NCBI GenBank assembly: GCA_019348095.1
Contig: JAHWKC010000113.1
Span: 1 to 7,272, forward strand
Source: Pseudomonadota bacterium
Lineage (GTDB): Bacteria; Pseudomonadota; Gammaproteobacteria; Xanthomonadales; Xanthomonadaceae
Direction: 5' to 3'
DNA length: 7,272 nt
The translations under genes were made by a program, and so were the position numbers. The stretch's first letter is position 1. Each line of letters starts with the position of its first letter. The notes under the pieces are model-generated. The model searched no databases. It was not told the origin of the DNA and worked only from the letters and a program-made list of their open reading frames with translations. Below, one piece after another: positions 1 to 5,536 of this stretch.

Positions 1-249
1 GGCATCCGCGCCGTGGAACCGAGCGGCCTCGACGAGGTGCTTCACGATCACCGGCCGGGACAGCGCGGAGACCAGCGGGTAGCGGTTCTCGTACATGGCG
101 TTCGCCCGCAGCGCCGGCATGCAGAAGTCCCGGGCGAACTCCTCCCGGGCGTCCACGACGACCGCTTCCACGGCACCGGCGGCGAGGGCGCGGTTCTTGA
201 CCACGTCCCAGTCGTCGGATGCCTGGCCGACATCGACGGCCAGCGCGAT
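1..249 (-). CDS. argG: Argininosuccinate synthase, N-terminal fragment (runs off the window)
   Basis: ArgG condenses citrulline and aspartate with ATP to give argininosuccinate, the penultimate step of arginine synthesis in the cytoplasm. On the minus strand from 249 down to 1 an open frame without a stop reads [17 protein letters not shown], then [38 protein letters not shown] and [20 protein letters not shown]. These match the conserved first 100 or so residues of the family, in the style I associate with Actinomycetota. The very start of the enzyme, with the nucleotide-binding YSGGLDTS loop, is absent. In its place the frame continues upstream, without interruption, into the 3' part of birA. 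The fragment therefore has no start codon of its own and its 3' end lies outside the window. Family identity is clear from the sequence. The actinobacterial assignment is inferred from recalled homologues. Confidence 0.85.
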   Translation of the reverse strand, partial: MALAVDVGQASDDWDVVKNRALAAGAVEAVVVDAREEFARDFCMPALRANAMYENRYPLVSALSRPVIVKHLVEAARFHGADA

Positions 250-258
250 CAAGAGGAT
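250..258. other. Chimeric junction between birA and argG
   Basis: Reading the minus strand, residues up to GTALGIA (ending at 259) belong to the C-terminal domain of BirA, and residues from IALAVDVGQ (starting at 249) belong to ArgG. The three codons between, reading ILL, fit neither family well. The frame stays open through the join. No inverted repeat, integrase site or insertion-sequence end is visible nearby. The exact breakpoint could lie a few bases either side. Confidence 0.8.
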
Positions 259-1164
259 GGCGATGCCAAGTGCGGTGCCGTGCTGAGCCGCAGCCTCGCC
301 GTGCACGGTCAGCGGTTCGCCGGCCAGCGCGTCCAGCGCGGCATAGCGCGGCAGGAACGGCGCCAGCCCGTCGGTGTCGAACTGATCCAGCGCCGGCAAC
401 CAGTGCGTGAGCAGCGCCGCGGCGAGGGCGTCACGTGTGGGCACGGGCGCGATGGTCAACGCGCCCAGATCGCACCACGGCTGGTCGATTCGCGCCGCGG
501 CATGCGTCGGCGGCATCCGCACGTTGAGGCCGAGGCCGATCACCGCGCGCACCGGACCGGCGTGCTCACCGCCGCCCTCGACCAGCAGCCCGCCGAGCTT
601 TCGCAGGCCGGTGTCGCACTCGACCACCAGATCGTTCGGCCATTTGAGTCGTACCGCGTCGAAGCCGAGCCCGCGCAGGGCTTCGGCGGTGGCGATGCCG
701 GCCACCAGGCTGAGCCCGCCCAGGCGCACCAGTCCGCCGACAAAACTGCGCGACAGCGACAGGTAGAGATGCGCGGCCAGCGGCGATGCCCACTCGCGCC
801 CGCGCCGCCCGCGGCCCGCGGTCTGGCGCTCGGCCAGCAGCACGGTGGCCTGCGCGCCGGCCGGCTTGGGTCGGCGCAACAGCTCGCTGTTGGTCGAGTC
901 GATCGACCATACGACCTCCAGCCCATCGAGTCGGGCGTTTGCCGCATCGGGCAGCGCAGCCCGGATCACCGCGGCATCGAGCAGGTCGAGCGGCTGCGAC
1001 AGCGCGTAGCCACGGCCGGGCTTGGCCTCGATCGGCACACCGGCCTCGCGCAAGGCCTCGATCCGCTTCCATACCGCCGCGCGGGTCTGGCCGGAGGCGC
1101 TGGCCAGCGCGTCGCCGGAGGCCGGGCCTGCCATCAGCCGGGTCAGCAGTTCGCGTTCGTTCAC
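259..1164 (-). CDS. birA: Bifunctional biotin ligase / biotin operon repressor, 3' end missing
   Basis: BirA activates biotin with ATP and attaches it to the biotin carrier protein of acetyl-CoA carboxylase. Forms with an N-terminal winged helix also repress biotin genes. The frame shows the winged-helix domain (residues 1-60, with [16 protein letters not shown] at about 27-42), the substrate loop IDSTNSE near 88-94, the nucleotide/biotin loop GRGRRGR at 117-123, the KWPND motif at 174-178, KLGGLLVE near 189-196 and IGLGLNV near 209-215. The C-terminal SH3-like domain begins at about 269 ([20 protein letters not shown]) and breaks off after GTALGIA at 302. The last roughly 20-30 residues are replaced by ArgG sequence. 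GTG at 1164 was chosen because it aligns with usual family starts ([10 protein letters not shown]). There is no strong ribosome site, and the frame stays open upstream past 1320, so a further-upstream start is possible. No biotin operator of the TTGTAACC type is seen. Confidence 0.92.
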
Positions 1165-1346
1165 GGTTTCGCCGAGCTCTGCGGCCAGGCGCGCACGCGC
1201 GCCGGGGGCGGCGGTACCGCCGTACAGGGCGCACGCGGCGCGCCGATCGGGCGTGCGGAGGGGGTGGAAAGCCACGACATGCGAGGCATTATGCGGGAGC
1301 CTGGGGTGCTTCCGGCAGGGCTGCGGCGGGCGAGGGAAGTCGCCTG

Positions 1347-1388
1347 AACAGGTCTGCGACAGCAGGCCTGCGACAACAGGCCTGCAAC
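1347..1388. repeat. Three tandem 14-bp repeats
   Basis: The units are aacaggtctgcgac, agcaggcctgcgac and aacaggcctgcaac, exactly adjacent, with one to three differences between any two. The second and third each contain the palindrome caggcctg. The array lies about 50 bp upstream of the TATAGT box before the small exported-protein gene and about 180 bp upstream of birA. A regulator-binding array or a replication-slippage product are both possible. It does not resemble known BirA operators. Confidence 0.8.
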
Positions 1389-1437
1389 CGTGCTGCATCG
1401 CAGCATTCCTCTCCGTCGGTTGCGCGTGAAATCGCGT

Positions 1438-1443
1438 TATAGT
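1438..1443 (+). promoter_or_regulatory. Candidate -10 box (TATAGT)
   Basis: TATAGT matches the sigma-70 -10 consensus at five of six bases and lies 39 bp before the ATG at 1483. The expected -35 position (about 1415-1421, GTCGGTT) matches poorly, so this would be a weak or activator-dependent promoter. It would drive the small exported-protein gene and probably mtfA. Confidence 0.35.
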
Positions 1444-1482
1444 CAGCGGTTGCCGGACTCCGTCTTACGCGAGGACCTTCCC

Positions 1483-1743
1483 ATGTTGCGGATCTGCTTA
1501 TGCCTGCTGCTTGCCGTCGCCAGCACATCCGTGGCTGCGCGCGAGGTGAAACTGAGTGCGCCCGGTGGCGAGAGCTGCGATGAGCAGGCCCACGGCAAGC
1601 AAGCCGAGCGCAGCGGCGTCGCGGCCCCGGTTCCATCGGCGCGCGAAACCAAGGTCAAACCGAGCGTCCACAGCGACGCCGGTCCGGCCGGCCGCCTGCA
1701 GTCGCCGCGCTGGCACAGCTTCCTGCCCGGCATGTTCCGCTGA
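1483..1743 (+). CDS. Small exported protein of unknown function (86 aa)
   Basis: I do not recognise a named function. The protein starts with a clear Sec signal peptide, MLRICLCLLLAVASTSVAA, with a likely cut after residue 19 (AA before REVKL). The mature chain is about 67 residues: a short EVKLSAPGGESCDE stretch with one cysteine at 32, a polar, probably disordered middle (40-73), and a distinctive C-terminus, RWHSFLPGMFR. From memory, small secreted proteins with this tail occur in Xanthomonadaceae; this was not searched. The ATG at 1483 is preferred to an upstream in-frame ATG at 1390 because GAGGA at 1471-1475 is well spaced before it and the signal peptide begins there. mtfA starts 47 bp downstream on the same strand, so the two are probably co-transcribed. 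It may act in the periplasm or envelope. Confidence 0.7.
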   Translation: MLRICLCLLLAVASTSVAAREVKLSAPGGESCDEQAHGKQAERSGVAAPVPSARETKVKPSVHSDAGPAGRLQSPRWHSFLPGMFR

Positions 1744-1790
1744 GCACCCATCGCTGAGCCTGCCGGCCTGATTCGCGCGACGGCAGTACG

Positions 1791-2564
1791 TTGTTGGAAT
1801 GGCTCCGGCGCCTGCGGCGTCCCGACCCGATAGATCCGCAGCTGTGGCGCGGTACGCGCGATGCGGTGCCCTGGTTGAATGCGCTGGACGCGGAGCGCGA
1901 CACGCGCCTGCGTGAGCTCGCCGCACGATTCCTGCACGAGAAGACCATCAGCCCGATCGGCGAGCTGAGCCTGGACGGGCAGCAGCGCTGCACGCTTGCC
2001 GCCCTGTGCTGCCTGCCGCTGCTGGAGTTCGGCGCCGAGGGCCTGCACGGCTGGTCGCAACTGATCGTCTATCCCGAGGCGTTCCGCGTGCAGCGCAGCC
2101 ACATCGATGCCGCCGGCGTGCTGCACGAGGGCCATGACGAGCTGATCGGCGAGGCGTGGGAGTCCGGACCGCTGGTGCTGTCCTGGGCCGACGTGGTGGC
2201 CGATTGCGAGAGCCCGCGTGCCGGTTTCTGCGTCGCCGCGCACGAGATCGCGCACAAGCTCGACGTGCTCGACGGCGCGCTCGACGGCACCCCGCCGCTG
2301 CCGCGTCCGTGGCAACGCGAGTGGGCGCGCGATTTCCAGCGCGCCTACGACCAGCTGGTGGCCGAGGTCGAGGCCGGCCGGGAGACCGCGATCGATGACT
2401 ACGCCGCCGAGGCCCCGGAGGAATTCTTCGCCGTCGCGACCGAGTACCACTTCAGCGACCCGGCCCTGCTGCGCGAGGCAATGCCACAGGTGGCCGCGCA
2501 CCTGGAGCGCTTCTACGGCCGCTCGCCATTTCAAGAGCTGGGGTCCGCGAAAGAAGCAAGGTAA
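1791..2564 (+). CDS. mtfA: MtfA-family zinc-dependent peptidase (M90)
   Basis: MtfA is a cytosolic zinc peptidase. In E. coli it binds and titrates the glucose repressor Mlc and thereby influences the glucose phosphotransferase system. This 257-residue protein is close to the usual family length (about 265). It shows the metal motif HEIAH at 151-155, followed by KLDVLDG, and the downstream PEEFFAVATEYHF segment (209-221), whose glutamate is expected to be the third zinc ligand. The N-terminus, LEWLRRLRRPDPIDPQLW, is family-like. The start is TTG at 1791 or the adjacent TTG at 1794: no ATG or GTG lies between the upstream in-frame stop at 1755 and these codons. The ribosome site is poor, and an inverted repeat CTGCCG / CGGCAG (1760-1765 / 1781-1786) sits just before the start, so translation may be weak or coupled to the upstream gene. 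Whether an Mlc partner exists in this organism cannot be seen here. It converges with phoQ. Confidence 0.93.
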   Translation: MLEWLRRLRRPDPIDPQLWRGTRDAVPWLNALDAERDTRLRELAARFLHEKTISPIGELSLDGQQRCTLAALCCLPLLEFGAEGLHGWSQLIVYPEAFRVQRSHIDAAGVLHEGHDELIGEAWESGPLVLSWADVVADCESPRAGFCVAAHEIAHKLDVLDGALDGTPPLPRPWQREWARDFQRAYDQLVAEVEAGRETAIDDYAAEAPEEFFAVATEYHFSDPALLREAMPQVAAHLERFYGRSPFQELGSAKEAR

Positions 2565-2592
2565 GAAGTGAGGAGTGAGAAGTAAAGAGCAA
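2565..2592. repeat. Purine-rich heptamer tandem repeat
   Basis: Directly after the mtfA stop codon come four adjacent heptamers: gaagtga, ggagtga, gaagtaa and agagcaa. All bases are purines except the T or C at position 5 of each unit. Strings of this type occur between genes in some Xanthomonadaceae genomes, as I recall; this was not verified. Confidence 0.6.
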
Positions 2593-2605
2593 GCAGTCGC
2601 CGTAG

Positions 2606-2623
2606 TTGGGCTGACAAGCCCGG
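2606..2623. terminator. Hairpin between convergent mtfA and phoQ, possible bidirectional terminator or REP-like element
   Basis: GGGCT (2608-2612) and AGCCC (2617-2621) pair around a GACA loop, and two G-T pairs can extend the stem to seven. A second short stem, CCGAA / TTCGG (2638-2642 / 2649-2653), lies just past the phoQ stop codon. Neither has a proper run of T residues on either strand, so classical intrinsic termination is uncertain. The position between convergent genes supports termination or transcript-end protection. Confidence 0.4.
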
Positions 2624-2656
2624 CATCCCTTTGCGGACCGAAACGCTCTTCGGCAC

Positions 2657-4054
2657 TCAAAGCCCCGGCGGCAACTGCACCTCGAAGCGCGCGCCGCCGA
2701 GCTCCTCCGAGGGGCGCACGTCCACGGTGCCGCGATAGCCGCGCACCAGGTCCTGCACGATCGCCAGGCCGATGCCGTGGCCGTGCACGCGCTCGTCGCC
2801 GCGTACGCCACGCTGCAGGATGAGCGCGATCTTGTCCTGTGGAATGCCGGGGCCGTCATCGTCCACCGCCAGCAGCAGTCCGGGGCGGCGGTTGGGCGCG
2901 ACCTCGCTGGGCTTCACCGTCAGCAGCACGCGCGACTGGGCCCATTTGAAGGCGTTCTCCAGCAGATTGCCGAGCAGCTCCTGCAGGTCGCCGGGCTCGC
3001 CGTGGAACTGCACGCCCGGGCTGATCTCAAACTCGCACAGCACGCCCTTGGCCGCGTAGACCTTCTCCAGCCCACGCACGATCTGCTCGGCATGCGGCTC
3101 GATCGCGATCGGCGCGGCGAACAGTGCGTGACCGCCGGACGCCGCGCGCGCGAGCTGGTAGGAGACCAGGTCGTTCATGCGCCGCAACTGCAGGTCGACG
3201 TCCTCGCGCAGCTCGTGCTCCGCGGCGTTGTCGTCGAGCCGCGCGCGCAGTACCGCCAGCGGCGTCTTGAGGCTGTGGGCGAGGTCGGCGAGGGTGTTGC
3301 GCTGGCGGTCGAGGTTCTCACGCTCACTCTCGATGAAGGCGTTGATGCTGTCGGTCAGCGGCTCCAGTTCGCGCGGATGCTGCTCGCTCATGCGCGAGGT
3401 GATGCCGCGCTGCACCCGTTTGAGCTCCTCGATCACGCGCCGCAGCGGGCGCAGGCTCCAGCGCAGGATCAGACCCTGCAGCAGCAACAGGACCAGGCCG
3501 GCACCGCCGAGGTAGCGCCAGAGTGTGGCGCGGAACACGCCGACCTGGCGGCTCAGCGCGGTGGTGTCCTGCAGGATGTAGATCGTGTACGGAAACTCCG
3601 CGCGCGCATCGCCGCCGGCGTCCCAGATGACGCCATAGCCGTAGCGGTAGGCTTCTCCGGGCCTGCCGCCCAGCTCGGTGATCGGCAATGGGCCCTCGAA
3701 GGTCTCCGCGCGCGCAGGAAGCATCTGCCCGCTTGGCAGCGCCGGACCCATGGCCGAGGGGGAATCCCAGTGGCCGTCGGGGAGCACAACCTCGGCGTAG
3801 AGCCCGCTGCCGGGCATCTCCAGCCGCGGGTCGACTGACTGGAACGGCGGGATGAACTCGCCGTTGCGCGCGAACTCGCCTTCGGCCGCGAACGCCAGCG
3901 CATAGCTGCGCATGCGCTGGTAGAGGTTGCTCTCGGCGGTTTCCAGGAAGGCCCGGTCCAGCGCGTAGCCGGCCAGCGCCAGGAAGGCGAGCAGTCCGAG
4001 ACTGGCCGCCAGCAACTGCCGTGCCTGCAGCGATCGAGGTTGGCCCCAGCTCAT
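2657..4054 (-). CDS. phoQ: PhoQ-like sensor histidine kinase
   Basis: This inner-membrane kinase senses periplasmic conditions and phosphorylates its partner PhoP, encoded just upstream. The 465 residues show a first membrane helix (about 13-32), a periplasmic sensor of about 140 residues, a second helix (about 181-198), a HAMP linker (about 199-250), and the dimerisation H-box DLAHSLKTPLAVLRA with the phospho-accepting histidine at 260. The N-box NLLENAFKWA is at 364-373, the G1 box DDDGPGI at 398-404 and the G2 box GHGIGLAIV at 425-433, so the catalytic core is complete. The sensor lacks the dense run of acidic residues seen in enterobacterial PhoQ, so its ligand may differ. The ATG at 4054 precedes a family-like ARQLLAASLGLLAFLALAGYALD start but has no evident ribosome site. 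It follows phoP after an unusual 176-bp gap. The symbol reflects the family and pairing, not proven magnesium sensing. Confidence 0.92.
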   Translation of the reverse strand: MSWGQPRSLQARQLLAASLGLLAFLALAGYALDRAFLETAESNLYQRMRSYALAFAAEGEFARNGEFIPPFQSVDPRLEMPGSGLYAEVVLPDGHWDSPSAMGPALPSGQMLPARAETFEGPLPITELGGRPGEAYRYGYGVIWDAGGDARAEFPYTIYILQDTTALSRQVGVFRATLWRYLGGAGLVLLLLQGLILRWSLRPLRRVIEELKRVQRGITSRMSEQHPRELEPLTDSINAFIESERENLDRQRNTLADLAHSLKTPLAVLRARLDDNAAEHELREDVDLQLRRMNDLVSYQLARAASGGHALFAAPIAIEPHAEQIVRGLEKVYAAKGVLCEFEISPGVQFHGEPGDLQELLGNLLENAFKWAQSRVLLTVKPSEVAPNRRPGLLLAVDDDGPGIPQDKIALILQRGVRGDERVHGHGIGLAIVQDLVRGYRGTVDVRPSEELGGARFEVQLPPGL

Positions 4055-4113
4055 GTGCGCGCGACGCGGTCAGGCGCCGATCAGTGGCGGACGCCCGCGA
4101 TCGTCGCACGCCG

Positions 4114-4160
4114 GGCCGGCGACCCGGCCGCGCGCCGGCGGTCCGGCCACTGGCCGGGCC
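4114..4160. promoter_or_regulatory. Two strong stem-loops in the phoP-phoQ spacer
   Basis: Within the 176-bp gap (4055-4230), GGCCGG (4114-4119) pairs with CCGGCC (4124-4129) across a 4-base loop. GGTCCGGCC (4140-4148) pairs with GGCCGGGCC (4152-4160) across ACT, nine pairs with one G-T. The phoP-phoQ transcript would carry both. Neither is followed on the minus strand by a run of T, so they look more like transcript-stabilising, processing or partially terminating structures than full terminators. They could set the PhoP to PhoQ ratio. Function is inferred. Confidence 0.5.
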
Positions 4161-4195
4161 CGCGCCCGTGCCGGCGGATCACGCCCCGCTGCGCG

Positions 4196-4247
4196 CGCAC
4201 TCTCTCATTCACCGCTTCGCGCGCATTCTTTCATTCACCGCTTCGCG
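4196..4247. repeat. 26-bp tandem duplication spanning the phoP stop codon
   Basis: The units 4196-4221 and 4222-4247 are adjacent and agree at 24 of 26 positions. On the minus strand each starts with CGCGAAGCGGTGAATGA. In the first unit read (4247-4222) this encodes the last PhoP codons, RSGE, and the TGA stop. The second copy repeats the same coding end and stop just downstream, as non-coding sequence. Confidence 0.85.
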
Positions 4248-4914
4248 GTATGGCAAACCGGTAGCCGCGGCCGCGCACGGTCTCGATCGGCTTGAGTGCG
4301 CCGTCGGGGTCGAGTTTCTTGCGCAGCCGGCCGATGAAGACCTCGAGCACGTTGGAGTCGCGATCGAAGTCCTGCTGGTAGATGTGCTCGGTCAGGTCGG
4401 CCTTGGAGACCAGTTCGCCGGCGTGCATCATCAGGTACTCGAGCACCTTGTACTCGTAGCTGGTCAGGTCGACGTTGCTGCCGTGCACGTTGACCGTCTG
4501 CGCGGCCAGGTCGAGCGTGACCGGCCCGCACTCCAGGCTCGGTTTGCTCCAGCCGGCGGCGCGCCGCACCAGCGCGTTGAGCCGCGCCAGCAGCTCCTCG
4601 ACATGGAAGGGTTTGACCAGGTAATCGTCGGCGCCCTGCTTGAGGCCCTCGACCTTGTCCTGCCAGCTCGAGCGCGCGGTCAGGATCAGCACCGGAAACT
4701 TCTTGCCCTCCTCGCGCAGCGCCTTGACCAGTTCCATGCCCGACATCTTCGGCAGGCCGAGATCGATGATGCCCAGGTCGAACGGCACCTCGCGACCCAT
4801 GTAGAGGCCTTCCTCGCCGTCCTGCGCGGCATCGACCGCAAAGCCCTCGCGCTTCAGGCGCGCCGCCAGGGTTTCGCGCAGCGGCGCTTCGTCTTCTACC
4901 AGCAGAATACGCAT
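4231..4914 (-). CDS. phoP: PhoP-like response regulator (OmpR/PhoB type)
   Basis: This DNA-binding regulator is phosphorylated by the neighbouring PhoQ-like kinase. The 227 residues start with a receiver domain: acidic pocket VEDEA (6-10), phospho-acceptor aspartate 51 in IIDLGLPKMSGM, threonine 79 in LILTARSSWQ and lysine 101 in DYLVKPFHVEELL. A linker leads to a winged-helix domain (about 125-225) with the LTSYEYKVLEYLMMHAGELVS segment, recognition-helix region DSNVLEVFIGRLRKKLDP and the terminal hairpin ETVRGRGYRFAIP. All expected residues are present and the length is standard. The ATG at 4914 is preceded on the minus strand by GGGAG with a 5-base spacer. pepSY ends 81 bp upstream, and phoQ begins 176 bp downstream. 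The last codons and stop lie in a tandem 26-bp duplication. Targets in this organism are unknown. Confidence 0.95.
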   Translation of the reverse strand: MRILLVEDEAPLRETLAARLKREGFAVDAAQDGEEGLYMGREVPFDLGIIDLGLPKMSGMELVKALREEGKKFPVLILTARSSWQDKVEGLKQGADDYLVKPFHVEELLARLNALVRRAAGWSKPSLECGPVTLDLAAQTVNVHGSNVDLTSYEYKVLEYLMMHAGELVSKADLTEHIYQQDFDRDSNVLEVFIGRLRKKLDPDGALKPIETVRGRGYRFAIPRSGE

Positions 4915-4960
4915 GGTGACTCCCGTGTCAGTAAGGCTTCTGTCGCAAGAAAAGTGCCGC

Positions 4961-4994
4961 GCACAACTGCGACCGTTGCGCCGCAGAGTGCGGC
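4961..4994 (-). promoter_or_regulatory. Hairpin region in the pepSY-phoP spacer
   Basis: Just after the pepSY stop, GCCGCA (4994-4989 on the minus strand) pairs with TGCGGC (4985-4980) across a 3-base loop. The adjacent GCGCAAC and GTTGTGCGC can form a second stem with a small bulge. No run of T follows. It may separate pepSY from phoP by partial termination or processing, or simply stabilise the pepSY message. No clear promoter hexamers for phoP alone were found in the remaining spacer. Confidence 0.35.
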
Positions 4995-4995
4995 G

Positions 4996-5391
4996 TCAGT
5001 CGTCGTTGCGGCGTGTACGTGCTTGCTCACCACGCGCAGGCCGATCGGTCGCCTGCCGTGTCGTGTTGGGGTCGTCCATGTAGATGCGCACCCGGCCGCT
5101 GGCGTCGACCACCTTGACCCGGTTGACGTCGCGGCCGTCGAACGGCACGCGTTCGGCGCTGAGGACCTGGCCGCCGGTGCGGCGCTCGACCCGGCGCACG
5201 GCATCCGACAGTGCACGGTGGTCCTCGCGGCGGTCGTGGCCGCGGATCTCGCGGACCGGCACCTCGGCGCGGTCGCGATCGGCACGAGTCCCGCGCGGCT
5301 CGTCGCGATGCTGCGCCGCCGCACTGCCGAGGCCGGCGGTGACCGTGGCGATCAGGAGCAGCGGAACGAGGCGCGGGCGGGAGGTCGACAT
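4996..5391 (-). CDS. Exported PepSY-domain protein upstream of phoP
   Basis: The 131-residue product begins with a Sec signal peptide (MSTSRPRLVPLLLIATVTAGLGSAAAQ, likely cut after residue 26), followed by a charged stretch rich in arginine and aspartate (28-58). One PepSY-like unit follows (about 58-107): DHRALSDAVRRVERRTGGQV, then LSAERVPFDGRDVNRVKVVD and GRVRIYMDDP. The tail (108-131) is polar and probably disordered. PepSY modules are small periplasmic domains thought to inhibit peptidases or bind peptides and are often encoded beside two-component systems. A periplasmic role modulating PhoQ signalling is inferred from position only. The ATG at 5391 is preferred over upstream in-frame starts (the frame is open to 5571) because the signal peptide starts there and GGAG lies four bases before it. 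The 145-bp gap from the upstream gene holds the candidate operon promoter. Confidence 0.78.
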   Translation of the reverse strand: MSTSRPRLVPLLLIATVTAGLGSAAAQHRDEPRGTRADRDRAEVPVREIRGHDRREDHRALSDAVRRVERRTGGQVLSAERVPFDGRDVNRVKVVDASGRVRIYMDDPNTTRQATDRPARGEQARTRRNDD

Positions 5392-5494
5392 GGGACTCCG
5401 GGAGACGGTTCGGAAGGCGCGCGGGGCGCTGCGGAAACGGTCTGATGCCGCGATAAGCGGCCCTGACGTGAGCCCGCATTCTCGGAACGGGGCG

Positions 5495-5511
5495 GTGAAT
5501 CCGATCTGAAC
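5495..5511 (-). promoter_or_regulatory. Candidate PhoP-type direct-repeat site upstream of pepSY
   Basis: On the minus strand GTTCAG, five bases (ATCGG) and ATTCAC form two half-sites sharing TTCA with an 11-bp period, the layout used by OmpR/PhoB-type regulators, including PhoP boxes. The site lies about 105 bp before the pepSY start, in an AT-richer patch (TGTGAAAATAAAG just upstream). A further inverted pair, TTCA / TGAA, lies at about 5537-5550, overlapping the 3' end of the preceding gene. This would fit autoregulation of the pepSY-phoP-phoQ operon. The half-sites are short and no convincing -35/-10 pair was found. Confidence 0.35.
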
Positions 5512-5536
5512 TTTATTTTCACATCTCGCGAAGGAT

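Larger units (their letters stand above)
1165..1482. other. Gene-free divergent intergenic region
   Basis: This 318-bp stretch separates birA (minus) from the small exported-protein gene (plus). It contains three tandem 14-bp repeats (1347-1388) and a TATAGT box (1438-1443). On the minus strand, CATAAT near 1289-1294 could serve as a -10 box for birA, but no matching -35 hexamer is evident. Open frames crossing the region on either strand show no recognisable protein family. Confidence 0.6.

Noticed and set aside
13..1347. Plus-strand open frame of 444 codons
   Set aside because: It lies antisense to the clearly recognisable birA and argG sequence, is rich in Arg, Gly, Gln and Ala as expected of a high-GC shadow, and matches no family I know.
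1347..1388. Possible CRISPR-like array
   Set aside because: The 14-bp units are directly adjacent, with no spacers, and no cas gene is present.
1390..1482. Earlier ATG for the small exported protein
   Set aside because: Starting at 1390 would bury the signal peptide inside the protein and overlap the candidate -10 box; the ATG at 1483 has a proper ribosome site.
1443..2660. Minus-strand open frame of 405 codons
   Set aside because: It is antisense to the small exported-protein gene and mtfA, whose zinc motif and family match are clear; its composition is that of a shadow frame.
2777..3838. Plus-strand open frame of 353 codons
   Set aside because: It is antisense to phoQ, with the arginine- and glutamine-rich composition of GC-rich shadows.
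4021..5445. Plus-strand open frame of 474 codons
   Set aside because: It covers phoP and pepSY on the opposite strand and crosses two intergenic gaps; no domain is recognisable.
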